Assembly: GCA_036365515.1 (NCBI GenBank)
Contig: CM070875.1
Location: 96,014,128-96,078,127 of the forward strand
Reading direction: 5' to 3'
Length of the DNA: 64,000 nt
Origin: Torymus aiolomorphi
Taxonomy: Eukaryota > Arthropoda > Insecta > Hymenoptera > Torymidae
Below the pieces are notes generated by a model, which did no database searches, was not told the origin of the DNA, and saw only the letters and a program-made list of their open reading frames with translations. Positions within the stretch are counted from its first letter, which is position 1; each line of letters opens with the position of its first letter. Positions 1 to 9,814 of this stretch are shown here, piece after piece. Both the position numbers and the translations under genes were made by a program.

Positions 1-26
1 GGGTGTGTGTGTGTGTGTATATATTT
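1..26. repeat. (TG)n/(TA)n microsatellite at window edge
   Basis: Short TG run passing into TA at the start of the window. Bases 27-170 are AT-rich with nothing recognisable. Confidence 0.8.
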
Positions 27-532
27 TATATTGTTTAAACGATATTTTTCTGTTTTTTATAGCTGATTTTCACATCAGAAGCCACTAGGTGTAAGAACCG
101 CCTTAAATATCGCAATAACATATATTCATAACTTTTTCATACATTTCAATTCACAGAATTTGCCGTATCATATACACGGTGTCTCATTTTAATCTATGCA
201 GCCAAATATCTCCGAATGCAGGCCAGATACAGAAAAATGGTTCAGATGAAAATTGTTCGTGAAGATGGGGGTCAACTTTTGGTCACCTTCAATTTGACCA
301 TGAGATCATTTTTCAAGGTCATTTCAAGGTTAAGATCATTGTTTCAAATTAGAACCCCTATTTCTGACGTCGGAATCGGATAGAGCGGGAAATTTTACGT
401 CCAAAACCGTTTTTTAAACATTTTTTTGTGACCTCCACAAGGTTATATCAAGGTCAAATGCTTAAAAATTGGCCAGAACGCGAAATTTCATAGTTGTCTC
501 AAGCAGAACAAGCCTTGATAAACCCAGCCAAT

Positions 533-650
533 CAAAGGATGTCTTCTTTGTAGATAGAGCTCAGCATGCCGCCTAGCTGCTGCACGATAATTGCCATTAC
601 ATTGCTCTAAAACCATTATCATGTCAACTATTTGGTCAGCTGGATAATTC
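533..650 (-). pseudogene. Inverted N-terminal fragment of DD41D transposase
   Basis: On the minus strand this reads NYPADQIVDMIMVLEQ and continues to RRHP, closely matching residues 3-42 of the transposase starting at 1111 but in the opposite orientation. It corresponds to the DUF4817-type DNA-binding region. No catalytic residues are present. With the plus-strand gene it places two transposase N-termini facing each other across about 460 bp, the same geometry as the intact palindrome at 25731-30422. Confidence 0.75.
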
Positions 651-1110
651 ACAGATACAATAAAAAAGGGACCTGTACCCAACACCAGACCCATCAACTC
701 TTATGAATTTTGATGTGCTAAAACCGAATCTGGGGCCAAAATTATGACATCACCTTCCATTTTTTATTAAAACTCAAGAAATCACCCTCCCACTTACGAA
801 AATTCATGATTTTATGGGAATAAGCGTTACGTAAAAAAATATAAAGTAAAAGAAATTTTTATCTTTATCACAGGAATAACGATGTCGAAAGTTTAAAATC
901 TAATAACTGATAACAAGTTTAACTAAGTAAGAGGTTAAAATACAAGTGTTAACTATTACATTGTTGAAAATAAGCAAGAATTGAATTTTCAACAATTTGT
1001 ATTGAATCTGTAACTTAAGTTTAATTTCCAAGAGACGAAGGTTTATTTGTTCTCAATATTTTAAAAATTGAATCTTTTTCAATTGTCTCGTCTATAAGTA
1101 AAGTTACATC

Positions 1111-2175
1111 ATGGCTGATTATCCAGCTAATCAAATAGTTGAACTGATAATGGTTTTAGGGCAATGTAATAGTAATTATCGTGCAGCAGCTAGGCGGTAT
1201 GCTGAGTTGTATCGACAAAGGAGACATTCTACTGATTTGACAATTAGAACTTTAACTCAAAGAGCTCGCGGTGGCCACCTTATTCGTCAGCGCAGGCACC
1301 ACGAATACGATGAAAACGATGCTTGTGTCGTGACTATTTTAGCAATTGTTCAGCTCAACCCGCATATTAGCACACGCCAAATTGGAAGAGAAATTGGTAT
1401 TTCGCGTCCGATGGTTTCAAGAATTCTGAGAATTATTGACTATCATGCCTACCATATAACTTTAGTTCAGGAACTAGGGCAGAACCATATTCAATTGCCC
1501 ATTGAATTTTGTCAATGGGCTTTAAAAATGATAGGAAATGATCCAGACTTTTTCAAATACGTCCTTTTTTCGGATGAGGCAAAATTTTGTAGCGATGGGC
1601 GACTGAAAAGGCACAATTGCCATTATTGGTCAAATGTGAACCCTCACTGGCACAGAGCGATGGATCATCAAAATCGGTGGAGCATAATGGTGTGGCGTGG
1701 AATAGTCAATGGTTACTTGATAGGTCCGTATTTCTTTGAGCGAAATGTCGATAGAAACAACTATTTAGAGCTAATAAGAGATCATTTGCCAGTACTTTTG
1801 GAAAACGTCGACCTAGCTACAAGACAAAGAATGTGGCTTCAGCAAGATGGTGCAGCACCATATTTTGCATGAATTATTCGAGAATTTTTGAATAACAACT
1901 ACAATGACAGGTGGATTGGACGAGGAGGTCCAGTTAACTGGCCTGCTAATTCACAAGATATGACGTCACCAGATTTTTTCTTGTGGGGGTACGTAAAAAA
2001 TGTAGTTTTTGCTCAATGTTCTACAACAAGGGAAGATTTTATGGATAGAATTCGTAGAGCTTGCGAATCCATTTCTCGAGCAACGTTGCTCAGAACTGTG
2101 GATCATTTCTAACGGCGATTACGCCTGTGCCTGGAAGCCAACGGAGGTAACTTTGAACATGTACTCCGTGGATAG
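1111..2175 (+). pseudogene. DD41D transposase, two in-frame nonsense codons
   Basis: A single frame of 354 codons plus terminal TAG, the same length as the open copies at 9815 and 26704. It starts MADYPANQIVELIMVLG (DUF4817-type region, residues 1-45). The first catalytic Asp is in LFSDEAKF and the second in QQDGAAPYFA; the third is in TSPDFFLWG, 41 residues after the second. Stops interrupt it at 1870-1872 (TGA where relatives have Arg CGA) and 2110-2112 (TAA where relatives have Gln CAA), both explained by C-to-T changes. There are no frameshifts, so it was probably inactivated recently. No full-length protein can be made. Confidence 0.85.
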
Positions 2176-2199
2176 ATAATGTCAACTGCAGTAATAATG

Positions 2200-2731
2200 G
2201 TGAGGGGCAAGGGGACTCACGTTAACCAAGCACCCCAGTGAGAGGCAAGGAGACTCACGTTAAACAAGCACCCCAGTGAGAGGCAAGGGGAGTCACGTTA
2301 AATAAGCACCCCAGTGAGAGGCAATGGGACTCACGTTAAACAAGCACCCCAGTGAGAGGCAAGGGGACTCACGTGAAACAAGCACCCCAGTGAGAGGCAA
2401 GGGGACTCACGTTAAACAAGCACCCTAGTGAGAGGCAAGGGGACTCACGTTAAACAAGCACCCCAGTGAGAGGCAAGGGGACTCATGTAAACAAGCACCC
2501 CAGTGAGAGGCTAGGGGGCTCACGTTAAACAAGCACCCCAGTGAGAGGCAAGGGGACTCACGTTAAACAAGCACCCCTGTGAGAGGCAAGGGGACTCACG
2601 TTAAACAAGCACCCCAGTGAGAGGCAAGGGGACTCACGTTAAAAAAGCACCCCAGTGAGAGGCAAGGGGACTCACGTTAAACAAGCACCCCAGTGAGAGG
2701 CAAGGGGACTCACGTAAACAAGCATCCCAAA
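2200..2731. repeat. 14-copy ~38-bp tandem array inside the DD41D element
   Basis: Fourteen units of about 38 bp, each containing GTGAG, 11 bases, then CTCAC, so every unit can form a 5-bp stem, followed by a spacer ending GCACCCC. Related arrays of fewer copies sit at the same place in the other DD41D copies. Likely transposase-binding or structural repeats (inference). Confidence 0.9.
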
Positions 2732-2791
2732 GGAAACAGGCCTTACTACGTCCGCGTCGTTGTTTCTGGTTAACGCTAAAAGTAAGGACCC

Positions 2792-3419
2792 AGTAATATC
2801 AAAAAGAGTTTTTAGAGATATTTAAGGTTAAAATTCTTTTACGGTTTTTTTCAAAATCGTAATTTCTCAATGACGGATTCATGCATCAGCTTGAATTTTA
2901 TAGACTATTTTGTATGCGATATACGCAATACCTGTGTAAAATTTCATCCAGATTATATGATTATTTTTTGAGATGTTTGATATTTATAATTTTAAGATTT
3001 TTTAAAATTACTTTCTTTGTTGTCCTACAACATAACTAAATTAAAATTGTTTTAATTTCTTTGAATGTTGGTGGAGATGTAGAATTTGTATATTATTTAT
3101 TAGAAGAGTTCTCAGGATAAAAGAATTCGTTTATGAATTTCAGAGATATTTAAGGTTAAAACTATTTCAGCCCTCTTTTAAAATCGTGATTATTCGGGAA
3201 TGCATATATGAATACTAGAAAATGGAAATGACATGCGCTATGCGCCGATGCGCCGATTCGCGCGTGTTGTATACGTGCTTTTGTTTTGTAATAGCCATTT
3301 ATTATTTTTAAGGTTAGAACGTTTTTCATAGATCGGAAATTCCAGAAAGAGCACACAAATACGGATAGACATACTACTAGAGACAAGTATCCTATGTGGG
3401 AAATTTCACAAAGAAAATA
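2792..3419. other. AT-rich sequence without a gene
   Basis: No coding signal. A diverged duplication is visible: AGAGATATTTAAGGTTAAAA occurs at 2814-2833 and again at 3142-3161, each followed by similar sequence. Confidence 0.6.
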
Positions 3420-3479
3420 TATTGGGACCTTGAATAAGTACCGCTGTTTTTTGTAATAATTGATGCTTTATTTAAAGTA

Positions 3480-4767
3480 CGAGGGTCATTTGATAAGTAC
3501 CTAGCCTACAAATGAAAACACCAAAATTTTACAAAAAATATAATTTATTTTTCAATGTAGTCTCCTTTTAGTTGAATACACTTGGTCCAGCGGTGTTCCA
3601 ATTTTTTTAACCCCGTTGAAAAAAATGTTTTCTCTTGGTTTGCAAAATAGGCCTCCGTGGCGGCGATTATTTCGTTATTGGAGTGGAATCTCTTCCCGGC
3701 GAGCGAATTTTTTAGGTTCGGAAACAAAAAAAAGTCGCACGGAGCCAAATCTGGAGAATACGGTGGATGGGGCAGCAGTTCGTAGCGTAATTCGACCAAT
3801 TTAGCCGTGGCGAGTGCAGAAGTGTGAGCCGGTGCATTATCGTGGTGGAAAAGCACTTTCTTTTTAGACAAATGGGGCCGTTTTTCTTCTAACACGGCGT
3901 CAAATCGGCTCAATAGTTCGGCGTAGTACTGTCCTGTGACCGTTTTGCCCTTCTCCAGATAGTCAATAAAAATCACACCTTGAGAATCCCAGAAAACAGT
4001 GGCCATCACCTTTCCGGCCGACGGGACCGTCTTCGCCTTCTTCGGAGCAGGTTCACCGGGTAAGGTCCACTGTTTTGACTGCTCCTTGGTCTCTGGAGTG
4101 TAGTAGTGAATCCATGTTTCGTCGACAGTCACGTAACGACGCAAAAACTCTTTTGGATTGCGATTAAACAGCTCCAAACACTGCTCTGAATTGGTCACAC
4201 GGATGCGCTTGTTGTCTGCAGTCAGCAAACGCGGCACCCACCTTGCTGACAGCTTCCTCATGCCTAAAATCTCATGTAGGATATGCCACACGCGTTCTTC
4301 TGAGATGCCTACTATCGCAGCTATCTCGTGCACCTTTAATCGGCGGTCTGACAAAACGATATCGTGTATTTTTGTCACGTTCTCCTCCGTAGTGGCTGTT
4401 TTCGGAGCACCTGGGCGTGGATCATCAAAAACCGACGTACGTTGAAACTCGTTATACCAAAATTTAACGGTCGCGATCGAAGGAGAAGCATCCCCATACA
4501 CTGCATCCAAGCGTTCTTTAATTTCACTGCGCGATTTCCCTTCCAAAAACAAGAATCGAATCACCGACCGATATTGTTCTTTCTCCATTTTTTCAAAAAT
4601 CAACGGACACATTTGCTTTCACACGCTCTCAAAAATAAACTACAACTCCGATCCGGCTGAAATTTCGTCTGTAACCGTTTACAGGAAGATACTGCACTAT
4701 AGTGTATTTCTGGTGCGATAGTGGCACCATCTGGCGGTGAGGCTAGGTACTTGTCAAATGACCCTCG
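3480..4767 (-). mobile_element. Younger mariner element, copy A (1,288 bp)
   Basis: Terminal inverted repeats start CGAGGGTCATTTGATAAGTA (left) and, in reverse, CGAGGGTCATTTGACAAGTA (right), with TA duplications at 3478-3479 and 4768-4769. It lies inside the left end of an older mariner. The copy at 12555-13846 is nearly identical over its whole length, so both moved recently relative to the other elements here. Confidence 0.95.
3545..4588 (-). CDS. Mariner (DD34D) transposase, open frame
   Basis: Mariner cut-and-paste transposase acting at the element's inverted repeats in the nucleus. The paired helix-turn-helix region occupies about residues 1-110. The catalytic region contains VTVDETWIHYY (first Asp), HHDNAPAHTS (second Asp) and SPDLAPCDFFLFP (third Asp, 34 residues after the second). 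I chose the Met at 4588 (MEKEQYR), giving 347 residues; the frame extends upstream to a Met at 4612. Compared with the copy at 12620 it lacks two residues (Arg-Gly) before TSVFDDPRPG, caused by a 6-bp in-frame deletion in the linker between DNA-binding and catalytic parts. It may therefore be open but impaired. Activity cannot be judged from sequence alone. Confidence 0.9.
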   Translation of the reverse strand: MEKEQYRSVIRFLFLEGKSRSEIKERLDAVYGDASPSIATVKFWYNEFQRTSVFDDPRPGAPKTATTEENVTKIHDIVLSDRRLKVHEIAAIVGISEERVWHILHEILGMRKLSARWVPRLLTADNKRIRVTNSEQCLELFNRNPKEFLRRYVTVDETWIHYYTPETKEQSKQWTLPGEPAPKKAKTVPSAGKVMATVFWDSQGVIFIDYLEKGKTVTGQYYAELLSRFDAVLEEKRPHLSKKKVLFHHDNAPAHTSALATAKLVELRYELLPHPPYSPDLAPCDFFLFPNLKNSLAGKRFHSNNEIIAATEAYFANQEKTFFSTGLKKLEHRWTKCIQLKGDYIEK

Positions 4768-4785
4768 TATGTAGTAAAAAGCATG

Positions 4786-5780
4786 TCACTCAAAATATTG
4801 CCCATCACTAGTTACTACTTTCTCCCATCTTTCTGGCAATTTACGGATTCCATCTCGGAAGAACTGCTCGTCTTTTGAAGCTATCCAAGAATCGACCCAT
4901 ATTTTGAGCCATCGACTGAAACAAGTGGTAGTCGGAAGGAGTAATGTCTGGGCTATACGGCGGGTGAGGTAGGACATTCCATTTAAGCGCCTCGAAAGTT
5001 TCTTTGACGACCTTTGCAGCATGTGGCCGAGCATTGTCATGTAACAAAATCACCTTGTCGTGTCTCTGCTCGTACAGCGGCCGTTTTTCCTTTAGGGCTC
5101 TGCTCAAACACATCAATTGCAGTCGATAGCGATCTCCTGTGATAGTTTCGTTCGGTTTCAGCAGTTCATAATAAATTACACCCTGCTGATCCTACCAAAT
5201 GCAGAGGAGAAGCTTCAAACCATAGTCATTTGGCTTTGGGGACGATGTTGATGTATGGCCGGGCTTACCCCACGATTTTTTACGCTTAGGATTATCGTAC
5301 TGTATCCACTTTTCATCGCCAATCACGATACGATGCAAAAAAACCTTTCCTTTTCTGCCGTTGAAGCAGCACTTCACACGTGAGAAAACACCGTTCGACG
5401 TCTCTCGGCTTCAACTCATACGGCACCCAACGTCATTGCTTCTGGATCATTCCTTACGTTTTCAAACGTTTCAAAACTGTTGTCTCATCTACTCGTAATG
5501 ATTTTGCAAGTTCAACTAGCGTCTGACATGAGTCTTCATTTAGTAATTCCTCCAATACTTCGTCTTCAAACTTTTTGGTGCACCAGCACGTTCTTTATTT
5601 CCAAGATCAAAATCATTATATTTTAAGCGTCGAAACCAGTCTCTGCATGTCGTTTCCGACAGAGCATGATCACCGTAAGTTTCAACAAGAATCCTGTGCG
5701 CTTCAACTGCAGATTTTTTTTAATAAAATAGTGCAATAAAATTCCCCGCAAATACTCTTTACTTGGCACAAACTTGACAT
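4786..5780 (-). pseudogene. Older mariner transposase, frameshifted
   Basis: Transposase of a different mariner lineage from the nested one. It can be read from an ATG at 5780 through several frames: HRIVIGDEKWIQYDNP (first Asp), ILLHDNARPHAAKVV (second Asp), YSPDITPSDYHLF (third Asp), ending LPERWEKVVTSDGQYFE. At least two frame changes and an in-frame stop near 5192 break it. The three catalytic acidic residues remain, so decay is by indel. The closest relative here is the pseudogene at 51893-52913. Confidence 0.8.
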
Positions 5781-5955
5781 TTTTAGTAATAAGAACAAAA
5801 AATGCTGTTTACACTATGGCGAACTAACATACACTTAAGTTCAAGCTTACTGACAGTACTTCCTTATAGATGCGTTAGCATCTGAAATTACATAAACTTA
5901 GTCCTGGTAACGCCATCTGTTTGGAAACAACGAGAACTTATTCAAGAACCCAATA

Positions 5956-6953
5956 ATTTGAAGTAAAGGTTATTTAGGAATTTTAAAAGGTTTTGACGAT
6001 AATATTACAATCAATTATTTTATTTATTTTTCACACATAATTTAAAAAAAAATCATACCTATTATTTTATTCATATTTTATAAATAATTTAATAATTGAT
6101 ACTTTTTAATCTTCATAAATGGATTTAATTATAATTATGTCCTAAATTGTTGCAAAAATAATAAATTTTGTTATTAAAAATTCATTAAAGGAATAAGCAA
6201 ATTAAGTTTGAGGAAGCCACGGGCCAATGAATTGGCAGCGGTTTTTTAGATAGCTGTACCTTAATTCCTTAATTTTGACCTAATATAATAATTATGTAAC
6301 TCCGTCGATTTTTCTAAACGTTGATCTTTGAGAAAACTACGATCTAGTAATGATTAAGCTCAAGTACCTATCGATTCTTATTCTATAGCTCATATATAAA
6401 ATAGAGAAAACAACATTTCAACCATCTTGATTATTTCGGTAAGAAAAGTCGCTGGAGTTATTTTTCCACTTATTTGATGAATCAACCATGTAAAAAAAAT
6501 AAAGATGTTATTTGGAAAAAGAAATAAGTGTATCATAATAAACTTATTTCTATAATATATTTATAGGATACATACAAACATGGATAGATTCAAGCGTTTG
6601 CTTTCAACATCAGACCCACTCATTTCATTACAATGGAAAATTAAAGAAAAGAAAAATATTAAGTTATCACAGAAAATGAAGTGTTTGTTATTAATAAATG
6701 AAAATGAAAATTCTTCCAATGAGGAAGAATAAAAAATCTAAGCAGAATTTCATTTTATTTACCTTTTGTTTTAACTTCGTAGAGCTCTCTAACAAAATAA
6801 TTTAATAAAGAAAATAGCGTAGAATACGTAATACGAATGAAATCACACGCAACTTTTTTTGATGTTTTCTTTTCTGATGACGAAGGTGTGAACCGCTACA
6901 AATAAAAGAGCTGTATCTCCCGTGTATTGGCACGAAGGATAACGCAAGATTCT
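5956..6953. other. AT-rich sequence, mostly featureless
   Basis: No recognisable gene apart from the short frame at 6580. At 6212-6250 there is a segment containing the palindromic core GCCAATGAATTGGC that recurs, inverted, at 44380-44420. Confidence 0.5.
6580..6732 (+). CDS. Small open frame, 50 residues, unrecognised
   Basis: ATG to TAA, starting MDRFKRLLSTSDPL and ending NENENSSNEEE. Lys-rich in the middle and acidic at the C-terminus, with no membrane segment or known motif. A TTATAG resembling a splice acceptor lies 13 bases before the ATG, so it could be an exon remnant. It may equally be chance in AT-rich DNA. Confidence 0.15.
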   Translation: MDRFKRLLSTSDPLISLQWKIKEKKNIKLSQKMKCLLLINENENSSNEEE

Positions 6954-7590
6954 GTGAACCAAAATATCGAAAAGTTATGAATATATAATTTATTGTTAAA
7001 TTTAAAGCCCTAGAAAGGGAATTAGGTAAAATGCGAATTTTACTGAATATGTCGCATAAAAACGCCATAAAGCTTGTAAACGGTACCCAAAATCCCTTTT
7101 GCGGCCTAGAATATATAAAAATATTGGCACTATAGAAATAGATTTAAGTAACTAAGCATTTTCCTTGATTTAATGAATCGATAAATAAGAAAAAATTTTA
7201 AAAATCGCGATTCAACTGGGGGTAGCGTTAAAAATAAAAAAGTTTAAATAATTTTGCCAAAATGTTTATCAAAATACCTTCACATTTCGATGCTGTGAAT
7301 CAAAATACATGAAAAATTTATGAATATATGTTTTATTGTTAGATTTAAAGCCGTAGAACAGGATTTTTTCAAATAAAATGAGAATTTTTCTAAATATGTC
7401 TCATAAAAAGGCCATACATCTTAAAAATGGTACCTAAAATACCTTTAGCGGGCTAAACTATGTAAAAATATTGGGACCCGTGGAGTAGATCTAAGCAACT
7501 AAGCAATTCCCTTGATTTAGTAAGTCGATAAATACGAAAAATTTTTAAAAATCGCGATTCAACTGAGTTTATCGTTAAAAATAAAGAAGT
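6954..7590. repeat. Two diverged tandem copies, ~345 bp period
   Basis: The segments 6954-7240 and 7297-7590 share a colinear series of words, including TTATGAATATAT, TTTAAAGCC, CATAAAAA, AAATATTGG and CGCGATTCAACTG. Neither has a coding frame. Confidence 0.7.
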
Positions 7591-7799
7591 GAATTATGAA
7601 TAGGTCAAAAAGCGGTATCTAGCTTTCAAGTTTAGTATCTCAGGAAGTACTTCCATGGGTTTTTGTTGGATTTTTGCGAAACCTCTAGACGAGCATGATT
7701 TTTGTCTATTTTTCTCAGGTTTCGGACCACTGTCCGGCGGTGTCAAAGAAATACAGAAAATCATGCATGGCGAAGATATAAACATGAATAATTTTCAGG

Positions 7800-8149
7800 T
7801 TACTATTGTTAATGAACATTATTTAGGGGAAATGAGCGTTCTATGTAAATATTGCAATGCAAAATATTTTCAATCTGAGAAGGTAAATACAGGAGATTCA
7901 CTTAATGATTGCTGCGGTCATGGATCAGTTGAATTACCAAATATTCCGGATTTTCCAGATGATTTTGCGATTGCTGCTTGAAAATAATCATATAAAAAGT
8001 CGAACCTTTTTCGAGCGTATTGGAAATGAAAAGAGTTCATTTTCATTCGCATCATTTAATGCTAATTTAACTAATATGTCATATAGCAGAAGAGCACCAT
8101 ATTGTTTTAAAATACAAGGACAAATATATTATCAGATCAATGAGGCTTA
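7800..8149 (+). pseudogene. Helitron protein, N-terminal segment (degraded)
   Basis: Reads LGEMSVLCKYCNAKYFQSEK, then CCGHGSVELPNIPDFPDDF, and after a frame change FSFASFNANLTNM and YCFKIQGQIYYQINEAYT. The paired cysteines followed by a GxVxLP motif and the F-x-IQGQIYH-type motif are typical of the long N-terminal region of insect Helitron Rep/helicase proteins. A DD41D insertion at 8150/8152 separates it from its continuation at 11757. The frameshift near 7960 and later breaks make it non-functional. Confidence 0.7.
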
Positions 8150-8271
8150 TACACGGTGACCCATTTTAAACGCCGCACCCGGTTGTCTCGGAACCTAAGC
8201 CAGATAGAGAAAAATGGTTCAGACAAGAGTTATAGGGAACAAAGGGGGCCACATAATGGCGCTAACATCGT

Positions 8272-8422
8272 TGACCTTGAACTTGACCTTTAAGGTTATT
8301 TCAAGGTCAAAGTGGTTTTTTCATATGGAAACACCTAGTTTTGACCCCGGATTCGGAAAGAGCGGGAAATTTTACATTCAAAATCATATTGAGAAATTTT
8401 TTCCAAGGTCATTTCAAGGTCA
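8272..8422. promoter_or_regulatory. TCAAGGTCA site cluster, left arm of copy 2
   Basis: TGACCTTGA at 8272, TCAAGGTCA at 8301 and 8414, and CCAAGGTCA at 8403. The last pair are 11 bp apart. The word equals the known extended half-site of NR5A/FTZ-F1-type nuclear receptors (YCAAGGYCR), but a transposase-binding role is equally possible. Confidence 0.4.
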
Positions 8423-8666
8423 AATTTAGGTCAAACTCGGAAAAGTCCGTTTAAAATCGTTTTTTTTCCATGAACCACAGACTAAGCTGGTTCAAATTGA
8501 TCGTAGGCTTAATAGAGGAATCCATACATCCAAAACCCACACACCCCAAACCCACACACCCAAAACTTACACATCCTAGTAAACAAAACTCAAACTTGCA
8601 CATCCTAACCCCATACACTTCATGCCCTCACATGCTGAACTGTTACATCCCGGTCCCACAACCATA

Positions 8667-8700
8667 CCCGACACCCCCCAGTCCCACACATCCCTACCCC
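8667..8700 (-). other. G-quadruplex-capable run (minus strand)
   Basis: C-runs on the plus strand give at least four G-tracts of three or more on the minus strand. It mirrors the run at 11204-11229 in the opposite arm. Confidence 0.4.
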
Positions 8701-8874
8701 ACGCATGCTAATCCCACACATCATGAACCCTGAAAAATTTTTCTCAAGGGCAAAATGATTTTTTAACGGAAACTTTAAGATCGTTGAAGCTTCTGTTATA
8801 AATGTATTAACCTTACCTTTTGCGCTATCCAGGAACAACGACGTGGACGTAGTAAGAATTGTTTCCTTTGGGGT

Positions 8875-9036
8875 GCTTAATTAATGTGAGTCCCCTTGCC
8901 TTTCACTGTTCGGGGTGCTTGATTAAACTGAGTCGCCTTGCCTCTCACTGTTCGGGGTGCTTGATTATAGTGAGTCCCCTTGCCTCTCACTGTTCGGGGT
9001 GCTTGATTATAGTGAGTCCCCTCGCCTCTCACTAAT
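8875..9036. repeat. GTGAG/CTCAC array, ~4 copies, left arm of copy 2
   Basis: Four units of about 40 bp of the form GGGGTGCTTGATTA, then TGAGTCCCCTTGCCTCTCAC. Same family as the 2200-2731 array, inverted. Confidence 0.85.
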
Positions 9037-9052
9037 GTAAATAAATTTTTAT

Positions 9053-9395
9053 TTAACCTCGAAGCAATTGTTCGAAATTACGACCATTTGCTTCAAGGCA
9101 CATAGTCAAACGCTTTTGAAAATGGCGAACTGTGTTCTGCAAAGTTTGTGTCGGAATGGCAGCGCATGCTCGACGAATCCTATCCTGCATATCTGCTCTT
9201 GTAGTGGGTTGTTGCTCAAAAATAGCATTTTTCAAATACCCCCATAAACAAAAGTCTGATGGTGAAGTATGGGATGAAGAAGCAAGCCATTTCACCGGAC
9301 CTCCTCAACCAATCAATCTAATACTAAAGTGTTTATTAAAAAATGATGTTATTATGAGCGTGAAATGTGGTGCTCCACTATCCTGCTAGAACCTG
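9053..9395 (-). pseudogene. C-terminal DD41D transposase fragment in the inverted arm
   Basis: The minus strand encodes GYLKNAIFEQQPTTRADMQD through LEANGRNFEQLLRG, matching the last ~80 residues of the transposase at 9815-10879. Weaker homology continues back to the second catalytic motif region near 9395. The N-terminal two thirds are absent. The fragment is part of the long terminal inverted arm and cannot encode a transposase. Confidence 0.85.
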
Positions 9396-9814
9396 AAAAA
9401 TAAATTTAAAAGAACCATTCACAGAATTTCTTTTCTTCGTAGATGTGTTTTTAATGATTACATTATCAAAATTAGTATTTCTGAAATTCGAACGCTACTA
9501 ATTCATATTATTTACATAAAACAGAAAAATAAAAGGAAGTTTTAGTTTTATTTGTAATTAAAAAAAGAAATAATGCTTTATTGAATTGAATACCTTTAAT
9601 ATTTGAACGATTATTTTATTTTAAAATTTAAAATAAAAAATGTGTGACAAACGAAGTATTTATGGCAATTACAGTTAGCTAATTAAAGTTACCGTAATTT
9701 TCCAACGTTTTTCCTTTTTAGGCGCGACCATATACGGGCGAGCCTTATAATTATAAATGGTTTTGATACCATTTTACTATTTAAATTTAATAGTAATTAA
9801 TAGCTGGCTCTGAA
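9396..9814. promoter_or_regulatory. Central spacer and probable transposase promoter region
   Basis: AT-rich spacer between inverted arm and transposase. Its last ~170 bp match the regions upstream of the transposases in copy 3, including a GCGCGACCATATACGGG segment (the palindrome pair is intact in copy 3) and a conserved ATTAATAGCTGGCTCTGAA directly before the ATG. Confidence 0.4.

Larger units (their letters stand above)
175..2790 (+). mobile_element. DD41D Tc1/mariner-like element, copy 1 (damaged, 3' end truncated)
   Basis: The left end begins CACGGTGTCTCATTTTAATC, a diverged form of the end seen at 8152 and 25731, and contains TCAAGGTCA words and the phrase GAGCGGGAAATTTTACGT found in the other copies. 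It is followed by an inverted N-terminal transposase fragment (533-650), a spacer, a full-length transposase pseudogene (1111-2175), a 14-copy tandem array and a conserved block (2734-2790) that also follows the arrays of the other copies. The right inverted end is missing; homology stops near 2790. Inference: a head-to-head inverted element whose left arm lost most of its transposase. Confidence 0.75.
3422..5953 (-). mobile_element. Older mariner element, split by a younger mariner
   Basis: Imperfect terminal inverted repeats: the left end starts TTGGGACCTTGAATAAGTA and the right end, read in reverse, starts TTGGGTTCTTGAATAAGTT. Both ends are flanked by TA (3420-3421 and 5954-5955). Without the nested element (3480-4767 plus one TA) the length is about 1.24 kb, normal for mariner. 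The copy at 51816-53084 has related ends and the same transposase type. Confidence 0.85.

Noticed and set aside
2200..2731. Regular repeats resembling a CRISPR array
   Set aside because: Units are contiguous 38-bp repeats without unique spacers, inside a eukaryotic transposon, and no cas gene exists.
4158..4660. Plus-strand frames of 95-98 residues opposite the mariner transposase
   Set aside because: Shadow frames of the minus-strand transposase; the same shadows occur at 13231-13739.
8470..8733. Pro/His/Thr-rich frame and its mirror at 11155-11406
   Set aside because: Comes from the CACACCC-rich block of the DD41D arms; repeated only because the arms are inverted copies.
8520..8735. CACACCC-rich block considered as telomeric repeat
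   Set aside because: No regular TTAGG or similar unit; irregular and confined to transposon arms.
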